Shown here: piece by piece, positions 20,587 through 29,418 of the stretch | Layout of the letters: each line of letters opens with the position of its first letter | Position numbering within the stretch: position 1 is the first letter of the stretch | Program-made: the position numbers and the translations under genes | The notes under the pieces: model-generated | The model's input: the letters and a program-made list of their open reading frames with translations, nothing else | Told to the model about the DNA's origin: nothing | Database searches by the model: none | Assembly (NCBI RefSeq): GCF_005222705.1 | Contig: NZ_STGF01000008.1 | Span: 186,001 to 250,000, forward strand | DNA length: 64,000 nucleotides | Direction: 5' to 3' | From: Paenibacillus sp. SY21-1 | GTDB lineage: Bacteria; Bacillota; Bacilli; Paenibacillales; Paenibacillaceae

Positions 20587-20638
20587 TTGCAATGTTGTGG
20601 ATATATATGCCTAGCGCATCGATTCCCGCAACTTAACC

Positions 20639-20679
20639 TTAGCTTGGCCTGACGCTTTCACCAACGTCGGCGAGGCTAA
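20639..20679 (+). promoter_or_regulatory. rpsO leader stem-loop, probable S15 autoregulatory element
   Basis: TTAGC...GCTAA ends close a long imperfect stem (with GCC/GGC and GACG/CGTC pairs) about 20 bases before the ribosome binding site. S15 controls its own mRNA through leader structure in several bacteria, so the placement fits. The exact fold is inference. Confidence 0.5.
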
Positions 20680-20709
20680 TGGCGATTATGAAGAAGGAGG
20701 TGAATTAGG

Positions 20710-20979
20710 ATGGCAATTACACAAGAGCGTAAGCATGAACTGATCGATACGCACAAGACTCATGCGTCGGACACAGGTTCTCCTGAGGTTCAAGTAGCTA
20801 TCCTGACTGAAAACATCGTGAACTTGACACAGCATTTGCGTGTGCACAAGAAAGACCACCACTCCCGTCGTGGTTTGCTCAAGATGGTAGGTCAGCGCCG
20901 TAAGCTGCTTGCATACCTGAAGAACAACGATGTTAGACGTTACAGCGCATTGATCGAAAAACTCGGCCTTCGCCGTTAA
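20710..20979 (+). CDS. rpsO: 30S ribosomal protein S15
   Basis: An 89-residue primary rRNA-binding protein of the 30S platform. It contains [40 protein letters not shown] and [12 protein letters not shown], which are diagnostic. It has a strong AAGGAGGTGA site, its own promoter and a structured leader. The hairpin downstream separates it partly from pnp. Confidence 0.99.
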   Translation: MAITQERKHELIDTHKTHASDTGSPEVQVAILTENIVNLTQHLRVHKKDHHSRRGLLKMVGQRRKLLAYLKNNDVRRYSALIEKLGLRR

Positions 20980-20994
20980 AACATGCGTCATGAG

Positions 20995-21056
20995 AAGCAA
21001 CCTGGTTGTCCTGCCGTCCGGGAATAAACGGATAAGCGGAAACGGGTTGCTTTTTG
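20995..21056 (+). terminator. Terminator between rpsO and pnp
   Basis: AAGCAACC (20995-21002) pairs with GGTTGCTT (21045-21052). Internal CCGTCC/GGGA-type pairing adds stability, and TTTTTG follows. Probably partial, since pnp usually shares rpsO transcription. Confidence 0.7.
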
Positions 21057-21126
21057 TAATAGGCAAGGACCGGCGGGTTATGACGATTATGTAATACATA
21101 TACCAAAATGAACTAACAGGAGGGAT

Positions 21127-23232
21127 ATGATGGTACAACGTATTGAGATGATGCTGGGCGGAAGACCGCTGTCCATTGAGACAGGCCGTCTGGCCAAGCA
21201 GGCTAATGCGGCGGTAACGGTGCAATATGGCGACACAGTCGTTCTCTGTACCGTAACTGCTTCGCCTGGACCTAAGGATCTGGATTTCTTCCCCCTTACC
21301 GTCAATTACGAGGAGCGCTTGTATGCGGTTGGCAAAATTCCAGGCGGCTTTATTAAACGTGAAGGGCGTCCAAGCGAAAAAGCGATTTTGTCGAGCCGTT
21401 TAACGGATCGTCCAATTCGCCCGTTATTCCCTGAGGGCTTCCGTAACGATGTTCAGGTTGTCAATCTGGTTATGAGCGTTGATCAGGATTGCTCGCCTGA
21501 AATCGCGGCAATGATCGGTACGTCCGCTTCATTGTCAATTTCCGATGTGCCGTTTGACGGACCGATCGGCGGCGTTATCGTTGGCCGCATCAATGGTGAA
21601 TTTTTGATTAATCCAACTGTGGAGCAAGAGCAGCAAACCGATCTATACCTCGTTGTAGCCGGCACAAAGGACGCTATCATGATGGTTGAAGCGGAAGCGA
21701 ATGAAGTGCCGGAGTCGGTGATGCTGGAAGCTATTATGTTCGGGCATGAGGAAATCAAAAATATCGTCGCTAAAATCGAAGAGCTGCAGGCGCTTGCCGG
21801 AAAGCCTAAGATGGATGTTAAGCTGCACGCCGTGGATGAGCAGGTTAATCAAGACGTTCGTGCATTTGCTTCGGACAACCTTGTACAGGCGATTAAAATC
21901 GAAGAAAAACATGCGCGGCAGGAAGCGATTGACGCTGTCAACGCCGCAACGGTTGCCCACTTCGAGGAGCAATATGCGGATACGCCGGAGCTGCTAGGCG
22001 ATGTGAAGGAAGTATTGTACGACATCGTGAAGGAAGAAGTACGCCGACTGATCACGCATGACAAGATTCGTCCTGACGGACGCAAGCTTGAAGAAATCAG
22101 ACCAATCGATTGCGATGTGGCATTGCTGCCGCGTACGCACGGCTCGGGTCTGTTTACGCGCGGTCAAACGCAGGCGCTTAGCATTTGTACGCTTGGCGCA
22201 ATGGGTGACGTTCAAATTTTGGACGGCATTTCGCCGGAAGAAACGAAACGTTTTATGCACCATTACAATTTCCCTCCGTTTAGCGTAGGCGAGGCTCGTC
22301 CGCTCCGTCCTCCAGGACGCCGCGAAATCGGCCACGGCGCGCTTGGAGAGCGCGCATTGTCGAAGGTGATTCCATCCGAAGCAGAGTTCCCGTATACGAT
22401 TCGTCTTGTATCCGAGGTGCTTGAATCGAACGGTTCAACCTCCCAAGCAAGCATTTGCGCTGGCACGCTCGCGATGATGGATGCCGGCGTACCGATTAAA
22501 GCTCCGGTTGCGGGCATCGCGATGGGCTTGATTAAAAACGGAGAGCATTTCTCCATTTTGTCCGATATTCAGGGGATGGAAGATCATCTCGGCGATATGG
22601 ACTTTAAAGTAGCGGGCACGGCTGAAGGCGTTACAGCAATCCAAATGGATATCAAAATCGCAGGCATTAGCCGTGAGATTTTGGAGCAATCGCTTGAGCA
22701 AGCGCGTCAAGGTCGTCTGCACATTTTGGATAAAATGATTGCCAGCATGCCGGCTTCGCGGACAAGCCTGTCCAAATACGCTCCTAAAATTTTGACCTTG
22801 CGCATTAACCCGGACAAAATCCGCGATGTCATCGGCGCAGGCGGCAAAATCATTAATAAAATTATTGAGGAAACCGGCGTTAAAATCGATATCGAACAGG
22901 ACGGCATGGTATTTATTGCTTCCTCGAATGAGGAAATGAACCAGAAGGCCAAATCGATTATCGAAGGCATCGTCAAAGAGGTTGTCGTTGGCGAGGTTTA
23001 TGTCGGTACCGTTAAGCGCGTAGAAAAATTCGGCGCGTTCGTCGAGATTTTGCCGAACAAGGATGGACTTGTGCACATTTCGCAGCTTTCCACCGAGCGC
23101 GTAGCCAAAACGGAAGATGCCGTGAAAATAGGCGATCAGATCAAAGTTAAAGTAACGGAAATCGATCAACAAGGCAGAATCAATTTGTCTGCAAAAGTTT
23201 TGTTGATGGAGGAAGCAGCCCAGCAAAAATAA
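21127..23232 (+). CDS. pnp: Polynucleotide phosphorylase
   Basis: 3'-5' phosphorolytic exoribonuclease of mRNA decay. Two RNase PH-like domains flank an alpha-helical linker. [20 protein letters not shown] and [22 protein letters not shown] are active-site regions of the second one. The KH domain ([17 protein letters not shown]) and the S1 domain ([18 protein letters not shown]) close the protein. Its 701 residues are normal. Two adjacent ATG codons (21127 and 21130) are both possible starts behind GGAGGGA. Confidence 0.98.
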   Translation: MMVQRIEMMLGGRPLSIETGRLAKQANAAVTVQYGDTVVLCTVTASPGPKDLDFFPLTVNYEERLYAVGKIPGGFIKREGRPSEKAILSSRLTDRPIRPLFPEGFRNDVQVVNLVMSVDQDCSPEIAAMIGTSASLSISDVPFDGPIGGVIVGRINGEFLINPTVEQEQQTDLYLVVAGTKDAIMMVEAEANEVPESVMLEAIMFGHEEIKNIVAKIEELQALAGKPKMDVKLHAVDEQVNQDVRAFASDNLVQAIKIEEKHARQEAIDAVNAATVAHFEEQYADTPELLGDVKEVLYDIVKEEVRRLITHDKIRPDGRKLEEIRPIDCDVALLPRTHGSGLFTRGQTQALSICTLGAMGDVQILDGISPEETKRFMHHYNFPPFSVGEARPLRPPGRREIGHGALGERALSKVIPSEAEFPYTIRLVSEVLESNGSTSQASICAGTLAMMDAGVPIKAPVAGIAMGLIKNGEHFSILSDIQGMEDHLGDMDFKVAGTAEGVTAIQMDIKIAGISREILEQSLEQARQGRLHILDKMIASMPASRTSLSKYAPKILTLRINPDKIRDVIGAGGKIINKIIEETGVKIDIEQDGMVFIASSNEEMNQKAKSIIEGIVKEVVVGEVYVGTVKRVEKFGAFVEILPNKDGLVHISQLSTERVAKTEDAVKIGDQIKVKVTEIDQQGRINLSAKVLLMEEAAQQK

Positions 23233-23261
23233 TGCTGCAGCTTGTCCTATAGCTTGAGAAG

Positions 23262-23290
23262 AAAGAGTCAGATTCGATCTGTCTCTTTTT
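23262..23290 (+). terminator. Terminator of pnp
   Basis: AAAGAG-T-CAGA pairs with TCTG-T-CTCTTT across a five-base loop with one central mismatch. A T-run follows. Confidence 0.8.
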
Positions 23291-23374
23291 GTTTTGGCTT
23301 CATAAACTCGTCCCGCCTCACATACACATAGATGTACGCGTCCCGCATTAAACCTTGAAGGGCGCAGGCTATGG

Positions 23375-24388
23375 ATGAAGGTGGGAAGTCCATTGGATGT
23401 TTGGAGGAAAGCCTCGCTGGCGGCTGTATGCATGCTTGCTCTGTTTGCATTTGTTTATCGCAACGACAATGTGTCTCGCTACATAGCCGGGCTGAAGGAT
23501 AACAAGGAGGCAGCGTCCGCCGCAGCCTTAAGCGTTGAGCCGGATCATCGAAAGCAATTGCTGGCGGAGATTCAGGCTGAAGCGGAAAAGCGTCGAGTCG
23601 CTCCCGTTGATGCCGTCATTGACCGAGTATGGAAAGCCATTCCCGGCTATAACGGTCTGGAGGTTGACGTAGAGAAGACGCTGGCAGCTACGATGGAGCG
23701 TCCCGGCGAAGAAATCAATTACATATATAATGAAGTGCAGCCAAAGCTGATGCTCGATGACTTGGGTCCCTATCCGATTTATCGGGGCAATCCAAACAAA
23801 CATATGGTTGGCTTGATGATCAATGTCGCCTGGGGCAACGAGTACATCGGCAGCATTCTGGATACGCTTGCCGCAGCCGGGGCCAAAGCGACCTTTTTTC
23901 TGGACGGCTCATGGCTAAAAGGCAATCCGGATGTTGCGGCTAAAATAGCCGAGGCTGGACACGAGCTCTCGAATCATGCCTATTCGCATCCCGATATGAA
24001 AGCGCTGGGACGCCAGGCAGCGTATGAGCAAATTGCCAAGACGGAAGCTTTGCTAAAAAGTACAATGAACGTGGACAACAAATGGTTTGCTCCTCCTTCC
24101 GGCTCCTTCAATCAGGCTACCGTGCAGGTGGCCCGCGAGCAGGGACTGAAAACGGTGTTATGGACGATCGATACGATTGATTGGCAAAAGCCATCGGTTG
24201 ATACCGTCTTACGGCGTGTCACGACCAAGCTCGAACCTGGCGCGCTCATTCTTATGCATCCAACTGCGGCAACCGCAGGATCGCTGCGCGGGATTATCGC
24301 TTCGGCCAAGGCAAAGGGGTTGGTTGCAGGCACGGTAAGCGAAACGCTCTCCTCCTCGCGCGTTCCCGCTTCTGTTGAGAGGAAGTAA
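23375..24388 (+). CDS. ylxY: YlxY/PdaB-like polysaccharide deacetylase family protein
   Basis: Membrane-anchored or secreted member of the NodB-type deacetylase fold, linked to sporulation in Bacillus. A single hydrophobic segment lies near residues 10-25. The NodB region spans about residues 140-320, with the late motif SNHAYSHPDM. The usual first metal motif (TFDDG type) is replaced by INVAWGNEY, so the catalytic Asp pair is missing and the protein may bind glycan without cleaving it. A TTG start at 23393 has a better GAAGGTGGG site and is a real alternative. Order pnp-ylxY-M16 matches B. subtilis. Confidence 0.88.
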   Translation: MKVGSPLDVWRKASLAAVCMLALFAFVYRNDNVSRYIAGLKDNKEAASAAALSVEPDHRKQLLAEIQAEAEKRRVAPVDAVIDRVWKAIPGYNGLEVDVEKTLAATMERPGEEINYIYNEVQPKLMLDDLGPYPIYRGNPNKHMVGLMINVAWGNEYIGSILDTLAAAGAKATFFLDGSWLKGNPDVAAKIAEAGHELSNHAYSHPDMKALGRQAAYEQIAKTEALLKSTMNVDNKWFAPPSGSFNQATVQVAREQGLKTVLWTIDTIDWQKPSVDTVLRRVTTKLEPGALILMHPTAATAGSLRGIIASAKAKGLVAGTVSETLSSSRVPASVERK

Positions 24389-24475
24389 GCTTTCTGCTAT
24401 AGTAGATCTATTGTTGTTTAAAGCAGGGAACGGCTAAAGTCGTGTCATTTCCAAGTGCAGTCAGGGGGATTTTTA

Positions 24476-25744
24476 ATGAATAAATACCAGCTCAGCAATG
24501 GCCTGAGAGTTGTCGTGGAATACATTCCAGGTGTCCGTTCGGTCAGCTTCGGCATTTGGGTCAAAAACGGCTCGCGCAACGAGACGCCGGACAATAACGG
24601 CATTTCTCATTTTATCGAGCATATGCTCTTCAAAGGCACAGAAAAGCGCACGGCTAAGGATATAGCGGATCTGTTCGACGGTATCGGCGGCAACGTCAAT
24701 GCCTTTACGGCGAAGGAGTACACCTGCTATTTCGCCAAAGTGCTGGATGAGCATCTTCCGCTTGCCGTAGATGCGCTGTCCGATATGTTTTTTCATTCGC
24801 AGCTGGATTCCGAGGAGCTGGCGAAGGAAAAAAACGTGATTCTGGAGGAAATCTCCATGTACGAGGATACGCCCGACGACAAGGTGCATGATGAAGCGTC
24901 GCGCGCCGCATTTGGAGACCACCCGCTCGCTTATTCCATTCTTGGACTGGAAGAGCGGTTAACGGCGATGGGCGCGGATGAGCTCAGACAATACATGAAA
25001 AATACGTATACGCTGGAAAACACCGTGGTGAGCGTTGCGGGCAATGTGGAGGAGGGGGCCTTGCTTGCTCTGCTGGAGCAGTATTTCGGCCAATTTTCCA
25101 ACTCGCAGAGAACGGCAGCCGCGCTTGCTGCGCCTGTATTCAAAAGCGATTCCATCTATTTCAAGAAAAAAACGGAGCAAAACCATCTTTGTCTGTCTTT
25201 CCCCGGCTGCTCGATTTCCGATTCGAAGCTGTATGCGATGATCTTGCTGAACAATGCGCTTGGCGGCGGAATGAGCTCCAGGCTGTTTCAGGAAATAAGG
25301 GAAAAACGGGGACTTGCCTACTCCGTTTACTCCTATCACACCTCTTACGCAGATACGGGGCTGTTTACCATTTATGCAGGAACCGCGCCCAAGCAAACGT
25401 CGGAGGTGCTGGACCTGACAATGGAGCAGCTTGGCGAATTGTCCGTAAAGGGCTTGTCCGATGAGGAGCTTCATCGCGGCAAGGAGCAGCTGAAAGGCAG
25501 CCTTATTCTCAGCTTGGAAAGCACTAGCAGCAGAATGAACCGGTTAGGCAAAAACGAACTTATGCTCGGCCAGCATTATACGCTGGACCAGCTGCTGCAG
25601 CGGATCGATTCCGTTACGATGGCCGATATTCAGGACGTGACGCGGCGTATGCTGTCTGTTCCGTTCGCGGTGGCGATGGTGGGCACAAACGAGAAAGCGA
25701 TCGGTCAAATCAGGAGGGATCAATTTGTACCAGGTATTGTTTAA
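24476..25744 (+). CDS. mlpA: M16 family zinc peptidase (MlpA/YmxG-like)
   Basis: Insulinase-type metalloprotease of 422 residues. The inverted zinc motif HFIEH lies near residue 49, and the distal Glu sits in the EKNVILEEISMYED helix. The C-terminal half carries the typical GLAYSVYSYHTSYADTG strand. The start is ATG at 24476 behind CAGGGGGAT. The open frame extends upstream to 24455 without a site. The B. subtilis gene at this place (mlpA/ymxG) is the likely orthologue. Its last 20 bases overlap dut. Confidence 0.92.
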   Translation: MNKYQLSNGLRVVVEYIPGVRSVSFGIWVKNGSRNETPDNNGISHFIEHMLFKGTEKRTAKDIADLFDGIGGNVNAFTAKEYTCYFAKVLDEHLPLAVDALSDMFFHSQLDSEELAKEKNVILEEISMYEDTPDDKVHDEASRAAFGDHPLAYSILGLEERLTAMGADELRQYMKNTYTLENTVVSVAGNVEEGALLALLEQYFGQFSNSQRTAAALAAPVFKSDSIYFKKKTEQNHLCLSFPGCSISDSKLYAMILLNNALGGGMSSRLFQEIREKRGLAYSVYSYHTSYADTGLFTIYAGTAPKQTSEVLDLTMEQLGELSVKGLSDEELHRGKEQLKGSLILSLESTSSRMNRLGKNELMLGQHYTLDQLLQRIDSVTMADIQDVTRRMLSVPFAVAMVGTNEKAIGQIRRDQFVPGIV

Positions 25745-26168
25745 AAGGCTTCCGGGCAATGAAGATATCGCGCTTCCGCAAAAAATGTCCGAATGGGCAG
25801 CCGGTTTTGATGTTCAGGCGGCAGTAACGGAGTCCGTTACGCTGGAGCCCGGCGAGCGCAAGCTGATTCCTGCCGGCTTTGCCATGGCTATGCCTGGAGA
25901 GCTTGAGGCACAAATCAGGCCGCGCAGCGGTCTGGCGTACAAGCACGGCATTACTTGCCTCAATTCGCCGGGCACGATCGACGCCGATTACCGCGGCGAG
26001 GTAAAGGTGCTGCTCATTAATTTGGGCCAGGAGCCGTTTGTTATCGCGCGCGGAGAGCGGATTGCCCAAATGGTGTTTCAGACCGTTCCGGCGGTTACTG
26101 CGGTTGCGGTGGATGAACTGCCTGAAACCGTACGCGGTTCAGGCGGATTTGGTCATACCGGCGTATAA
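25725..26168 (+). CDS. dut: dUTP diphosphatase
   Basis: Hydrolyses dUTP to dUMP, preventing uracil incorporation and supplying dTMP synthesis. All five trimeric dUTPase motifs are visible: AAGFDVQA, RPRSGLAYKHG, SPGTIDADYRGEV, ARGERIAQMVF and the C-terminal RGSGGFGHTG lid. Its 147 residues are standard. The TTG start lies inside the end of the M16 gene behind CAGGAGGG, so translation is coupled. In B. subtilis ymxH is found at this place, so dut here is a lineage difference. Confidence 0.96.
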   Translation: MYQVLFKRLPGNEDIALPQKMSEWAAGFDVQAAVTESVTLEPGERKLIPAGFAMAMPGELEAQIRPRSGLAYKHGITCLNSPGTIDADYRGEVKVLLINLGQEPFVIARGERIAQMVFQTVPAVTAVAVDELPETVRGSGGFGHTGV

Positions 26169-26178
26169 GACTATTTCG

Positions 26179-26210
26179 AAGATCGGGTCAGCTGCCCGAT
26201 CTTTTTTTCT
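26179..26210 (+). terminator. Terminator of dut
   Basis: AGATCGGG and CCCGATCT form an 8-bp stem, extended inward by CAGCTG self-pairing. Seven T follow. This isolates the dpa genes downstream as a separate transcription unit. I saw no clear sigma-K promoter in the 170 bases that follow. Confidence 0.9.
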
Positions 26211-26378
26211 TTTTCACCCCGCTCTGGGCGCAAGCATAAGATGGTTTAGAGCTAGCAGCAAGCGAAAACGGCCAAAGCTGTTTCCTGACGGCAATAGGAA
26301 CGTTTCGCGCAGAAATAGAAGCCGTTTATAAAGGATTCGCTTATAAATGCTTATATTTCGAGAAAGGGGTGAAGCTGG

Positions 26379-27278
26379 ATGCTTACAGGCGTTCAAGTGC
26401 TGTTGCTGGGCGGTGACGCAAGACAGCTTGAAGTCATACGCAGGCTGACTGAACTGGATGCTGTCGTCACGATTTCCGGCTTTGATGGCTTGCATTCCCC
26501 GCTGGACGGGGCTGTGCAGGCGGATTTTGAAGAGCAATTGTTTGATGGGGTCGACGCTTTGCTGTTGCCTGCGGTAGGCACGGATGAGCATGGCTATGTG
26601 CATGCCGTATTCAGCAATCGTAAAATGCAGCTGACGGATAGCCATTTAGCGAGGCTGCCAAAGCATTGCAAAGTGTTTACAGGCATGGCTAAGCCGTATT
26701 TGCATCAGCTCTGCAAGCAGAATGGACTCGATCTGATCGAGTTATTTGAGCGTGACGATGTTGCCATATACAACTCGATTCCGACAGCCGAGGGCGCGCT
26801 GATGATGGCGATTCAGAACACCGACATTACGATCCACGGCTCCGATTCGATGGTGCTGGGCTTCGGCAGAACGGGCTTTACAATGGCGCGCAGCCTGCAT
26901 GGACTGGGCTCCAAAGTCAAGGTAGGGGTACGGCGTTCCGAGCACTTCGCACGGGCGGCCGAGATGGGCTTTGAGCCTTTCTACATCAGCAGTTTGCAGC
27001 AGAATGTAAGCAATATTGACTTGCTTTTTAATACAATTCCGACTATGATAGTCACAGCACAAATTATCGCTAATTTACCATCGCGGGCTGTCATTATTGA
27101 CCTCGCTTCCAAGCCTGGCGGAACGGATTTCCGCTTTGCCGAGAAGAGAGGCGTCAAGGCTTTGCTCGCACCCGGACTCCCCGGAATCGTCGCACCGAAA
27201 ACAGCTGGTCGTATCATGGCGGATTGCTTGTCGCAGCTTATTTTGGAAGAAACGATTAAGCGGGGGAATGGGATATGA
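26379..27278 (+). CDS. dpaA: Dipicolinate synthase subunit A
   Basis: With DpaB, oxidises dihydrodipicolinate to dipicolinic acid in the mother cell, for loading into the spore core. A C-terminal Rossmann domain has VLGFGRTGFTMARSLHGLG near residues 160-178. VIIDLASKPGGTDF is also characteristic. Its 299 residues are normal. It has a GAAAGGGGTG site and a TGA/ATG overlap of four bases with dpaB. Expression is expected to be mother-cell specific (sigma-K) by analogy to B. subtilis. Confidence 0.96.
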   Translation: MLTGVQVLLLGGDARQLEVIRRLTELDAVVTISGFDGLHSPLDGAVQADFEEQLFDGVDALLLPAVGTDEHGYVHAVFSNRKMQLTDSHLARLPKHCKVFTGMAKPYLHQLCKQNGLDLIELFERDDVAIYNSIPTAEGALMMAIQNTDITIHGSDSMVLGFGRTGFTMARSLHGLGSKVKVGVRRSEHFARAAEMGFEPFYISSLQQNVSNIDLLFNTIPTMIVTAQIIANLPSRAVIIDLASKPGGTDFRFAEKRGVKALLAPGLPGIVAPKTAGRIMADCLSQLILEETIKRGNGI

Positions 27279-27865
27279 ATTGGAATGGAATAACGGTAGG
27301 CTATGCGCTGTCCGGCTCGCATTGCACGTTTGAAGAAGTCATGCCGGAAATTCAGCGGTTCGTCGATGCGGGAGCCAACGTGGTGCCAATCGTGTCCCAT
27401 ACGCTGATGACGACCGATACAAGATTTGGAAAATCTGCGGATTGGCAGAAGCAGCTCAAGGACATTACTGGAAACGAGCTTATTTCTACCATTGTCCAGG
27501 CGGAGCCGCTTGGTCCTTCCAAGCTGCTTGATGTACTCGTAATCGCCCCGTGTACGGGCAATACGACAAGCAGACTGGCCAATGCGATTACTGACAGTGC
27601 CGTGCTGATGGCCGCCAAAGCGCAGATGCGCAATGGAAGACCGATTGTTTTGGCGATTTCCACTAACGACGGTCTCGGCTTGAATGCCGCGAATATAGCA
27701 AAGCTGCTTGTAGCCAAACATATCTATTTCGTGCCGTTTGGTCAGGACAATCCTGTTCAGAAGCCCAATTCGCTAGTGGCTAAAATGGACGCTGTGCTGG
27801 AAACGTGCGAGGCTGCTCTTCAAGGAAAACAACTGCAACCGCTTTTGATTCAACGTCACAACTGA
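27275..27865 (+). CDS. dpaB: Dipicolinate synthase subunit B (flavoprotein)
   Basis: Flavoprotein of the decarboxylase-like fold that partners DpaA. YALSGSHCTFEEV at the N-terminus and APCTGNTTSRLANAITD near residue 90 are the flavin-binding blocks. Its 196 residues are normal. In B. subtilis asd follows directly. Here a 308-base interval without a recognisable gene separates dpaB from dapG. Confidence 0.96.
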   Translation: MNWNGITVGYALSGSHCTFEEVMPEIQRFVDAGANVVPIVSHTLMTTDTRFGKSADWQKQLKDITGNELISTIVQAEPLGPSKLLDVLVIAPCTGNTTSRLANAITDSAVLMAAKAQMRNGRPIVLAISTNDGLGLNAANIAKLLVAKHIYFVPFGQDNPVQKPNSLVAKMDAVLETCEAALQGKQLQPLLIQRHN

Positions 27866-28173
27866 CGCAAGCCGAAAATCAACTACGATTGGGAAAAGGT
27901 CAAGCAATTGCTGGTTTTGGCATGGGCGGAAGTCCGCCTATCATTGGGCCTGCCAGCAATGCCCGCTTGCGTGACGTTGCCACCGAAAGTCAGGTTTCTG
28001 TTAGTCGTCAGCTTGCCTGTTTCGCAGCCAGTCGAAAGCCGGCTTGCGCCATGCACGAGGGACGACTGACAGATGCCGCTTGTATCGCTGCACACATCGT
28101 CGAACTTTTCGCATTTGGTCAATGACATGTGAGATCGCCGTCTTTTCCTGGTATCGTGATGAAGGAGAATGTT
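27866..28173 (+). other. Inverted-repeat-rich interval at the expected position of asd
   Basis: No gene is recognised here. ATTGCTGG (27907-27914) pairs with CCAGCAAT (27953-27960), enclosing a GGCGGA/TCCGCC hairpin. CTGTTAGTCGTC (27998-28009) pairs with GACGACTGACAG (28061-28072) with one G-T wobble, enclosing a TTTCG/CGAAA hairpin. CGCAAGCCG (27866-27874) pairs with CGGCTTGCG (28040-28048). A frame open from 27805 to 28125 has no usable ribosome site. It is either a structured leader RNA for dapG or decayed sequence. Confidence 0.45.
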
Positions 28174-29388
28174 ATGCGCATCCTGATTCAAAAATTCGGG
28201 GGCACCTCTTTATCGACGGATCATGCCAGAGCGCTTGTCGTTTCACATATTGCCAGGGAGCTTAGCAACGGCTTCAGCGTCGTGGTTGTCGTTTCGGCCA
28301 TGGGCCGCAAGGGAGACCCGTATGCGACCGATACGCTGCTGGGACTAGCGGACAGTCAAGGCGGCGTATTGCCTGCTCGAGAGCGAGATATGCTGATGGG
28401 CTGCGGAGAGCTTATTTCCGCAACCGCTTTATGCAGTCTTTTATTATCCAAAGCTATTCCCTCCGTTGTGCTGACAGGGGGGCAGGCGGGCATCGTGACG
28501 GATGAGCACTTTGGTCAGGCGAGAATCAAGGAAATTCATCCCGACCGTACGCTGCGCCATTTGAAAGCCGGAGATGTTGTAATCGTTACCGGGTTTCAGG
28601 GCAGCACCCAGAAGGGCGAGACGACGACGCTTGGCCGCGGCGGCAGCGATACGTCCGCCACTGCGCTCGGCGCTGCGCTGCGCGCCGAGCTTGTCGACAT
28701 ATATACGGATGTTAGCGGTATATTGACCGCTGATCCTCGTTTTGTCGCCGAAGCGAAGCCGCTTGCCGTCGTCAGCTATGTGGAAATTTGCAATATGGCC
28801 AGGCAGGGGGCAAAAGTTATTCATCCTCGTGCCGTAGAAATTGCCCAGCATGCGAGGGTGCCGATTCGGGTTCGCTCTACCTTTTCCGAGGATGAGGGTA
28901 CGTTGGTAACCGACCATTCCGCAGGGAAATCGGAGTTGTCCGTGAAGGATCGCCATGTGACAGGCATAGCCCATGTAAGCGGAATTACGCAGATTTCGGT
29001 AAAGGCGATCAAAGGAAGAAGCGATGTCCAGTTGCAGGTCTTCCAGTCGATGGCCAAACATCAGATCAGCGTCGATTTTATTAACGTTACGCCGAGCGGA
29101 GCAGTCTATACCGTGTTTGATAAAGATGCCGATCGTGCAGTGCAGGTGTTGAAGGATGGCGGTTATGCTCCATCCGTCGTCAATCACTGCGCCAAAGTAT
29201 CGGTTATTGGCGGAGGCATGAACGGGGAGCCCGGGGTCATGGCCCGAATTGTGGAGGCGTTGACCGAGCAAGGCATTTCCATTATGCAATCTGCCGATTC
29301 CAACACGACGATATGGGTGCTTATTCGCGAAGCGGATATGGTAGGAGCGCTGCGCGCCCTGCATTCAAAGTTCGAGCTTCATCGATAA
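28174..29388 (+). CDS. dapG: Aspartate kinase I (DapG type)
   Basis: Phosphorylates aspartate at the head of the diaminopimelate/lysine/threonine pathway. The N-terminal kinase motif KFGGTS, the region TTLGRGGSDTSATALGAAL and two C-terminal ACT domains (ISVKAIKGRSDVQLQVF and KVSVIGGGMNGEPGVMARI) are intact. Its 404 residues equal B. subtilis DapG. ATG at 28174 behind GAAGGAG is chosen over an open extension to 28129. dapA follows 30 bases later. Confidence 0.96.
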   Translation: MRILIQKFGGTSLSTDHARALVVSHIARELSNGFSVVVVVSAMGRKGDPYATDTLLGLADSQGGVLPARERDMLMGCGELISATALCSLLLSKAIPSVVLTGGQAGIVTDEHFGQARIKEIHPDRTLRHLKAGDVVIVTGFQGSTQKGETTTLGRGGSDTSATALGAALRAELVDIYTDVSGILTADPRFVAEAKPLAVVSYVEICNMARQGAKVIHPRAVEIAQHARVPIRVRSTFSEDEGTLVTDHSAGKSELSVKDRHVTGIAHVSGITQISVKAIKGRSDVQLQVFQSMAKHQISVDFINVTPSGAVYTVFDKDADRAVQVLKDGGYAPSVVNHCAKVSVIGGGMNGEPGVMARIVEALTEQGISIMQSADSNTTIWVLIREADMVGALRALHSKFELHR

Positions 29389-29418
29389 AATAGCAGCCGT
29401 TTATACTTGGGAGGAATT

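Noticed and set aside
26211..26378. Sigma-K promoter before dpaA
   Set aside because: GCTTATATTT vaguely resembles a -10 box but no AC-type -35 element is found at the right distance, so it is not called.
27866..28173. Lysine riboswitch upstream of dapG
   Set aside because: The conserved AGAGGNGC core and the other L-box segments are absent, although the region is rich in inverted repeats.
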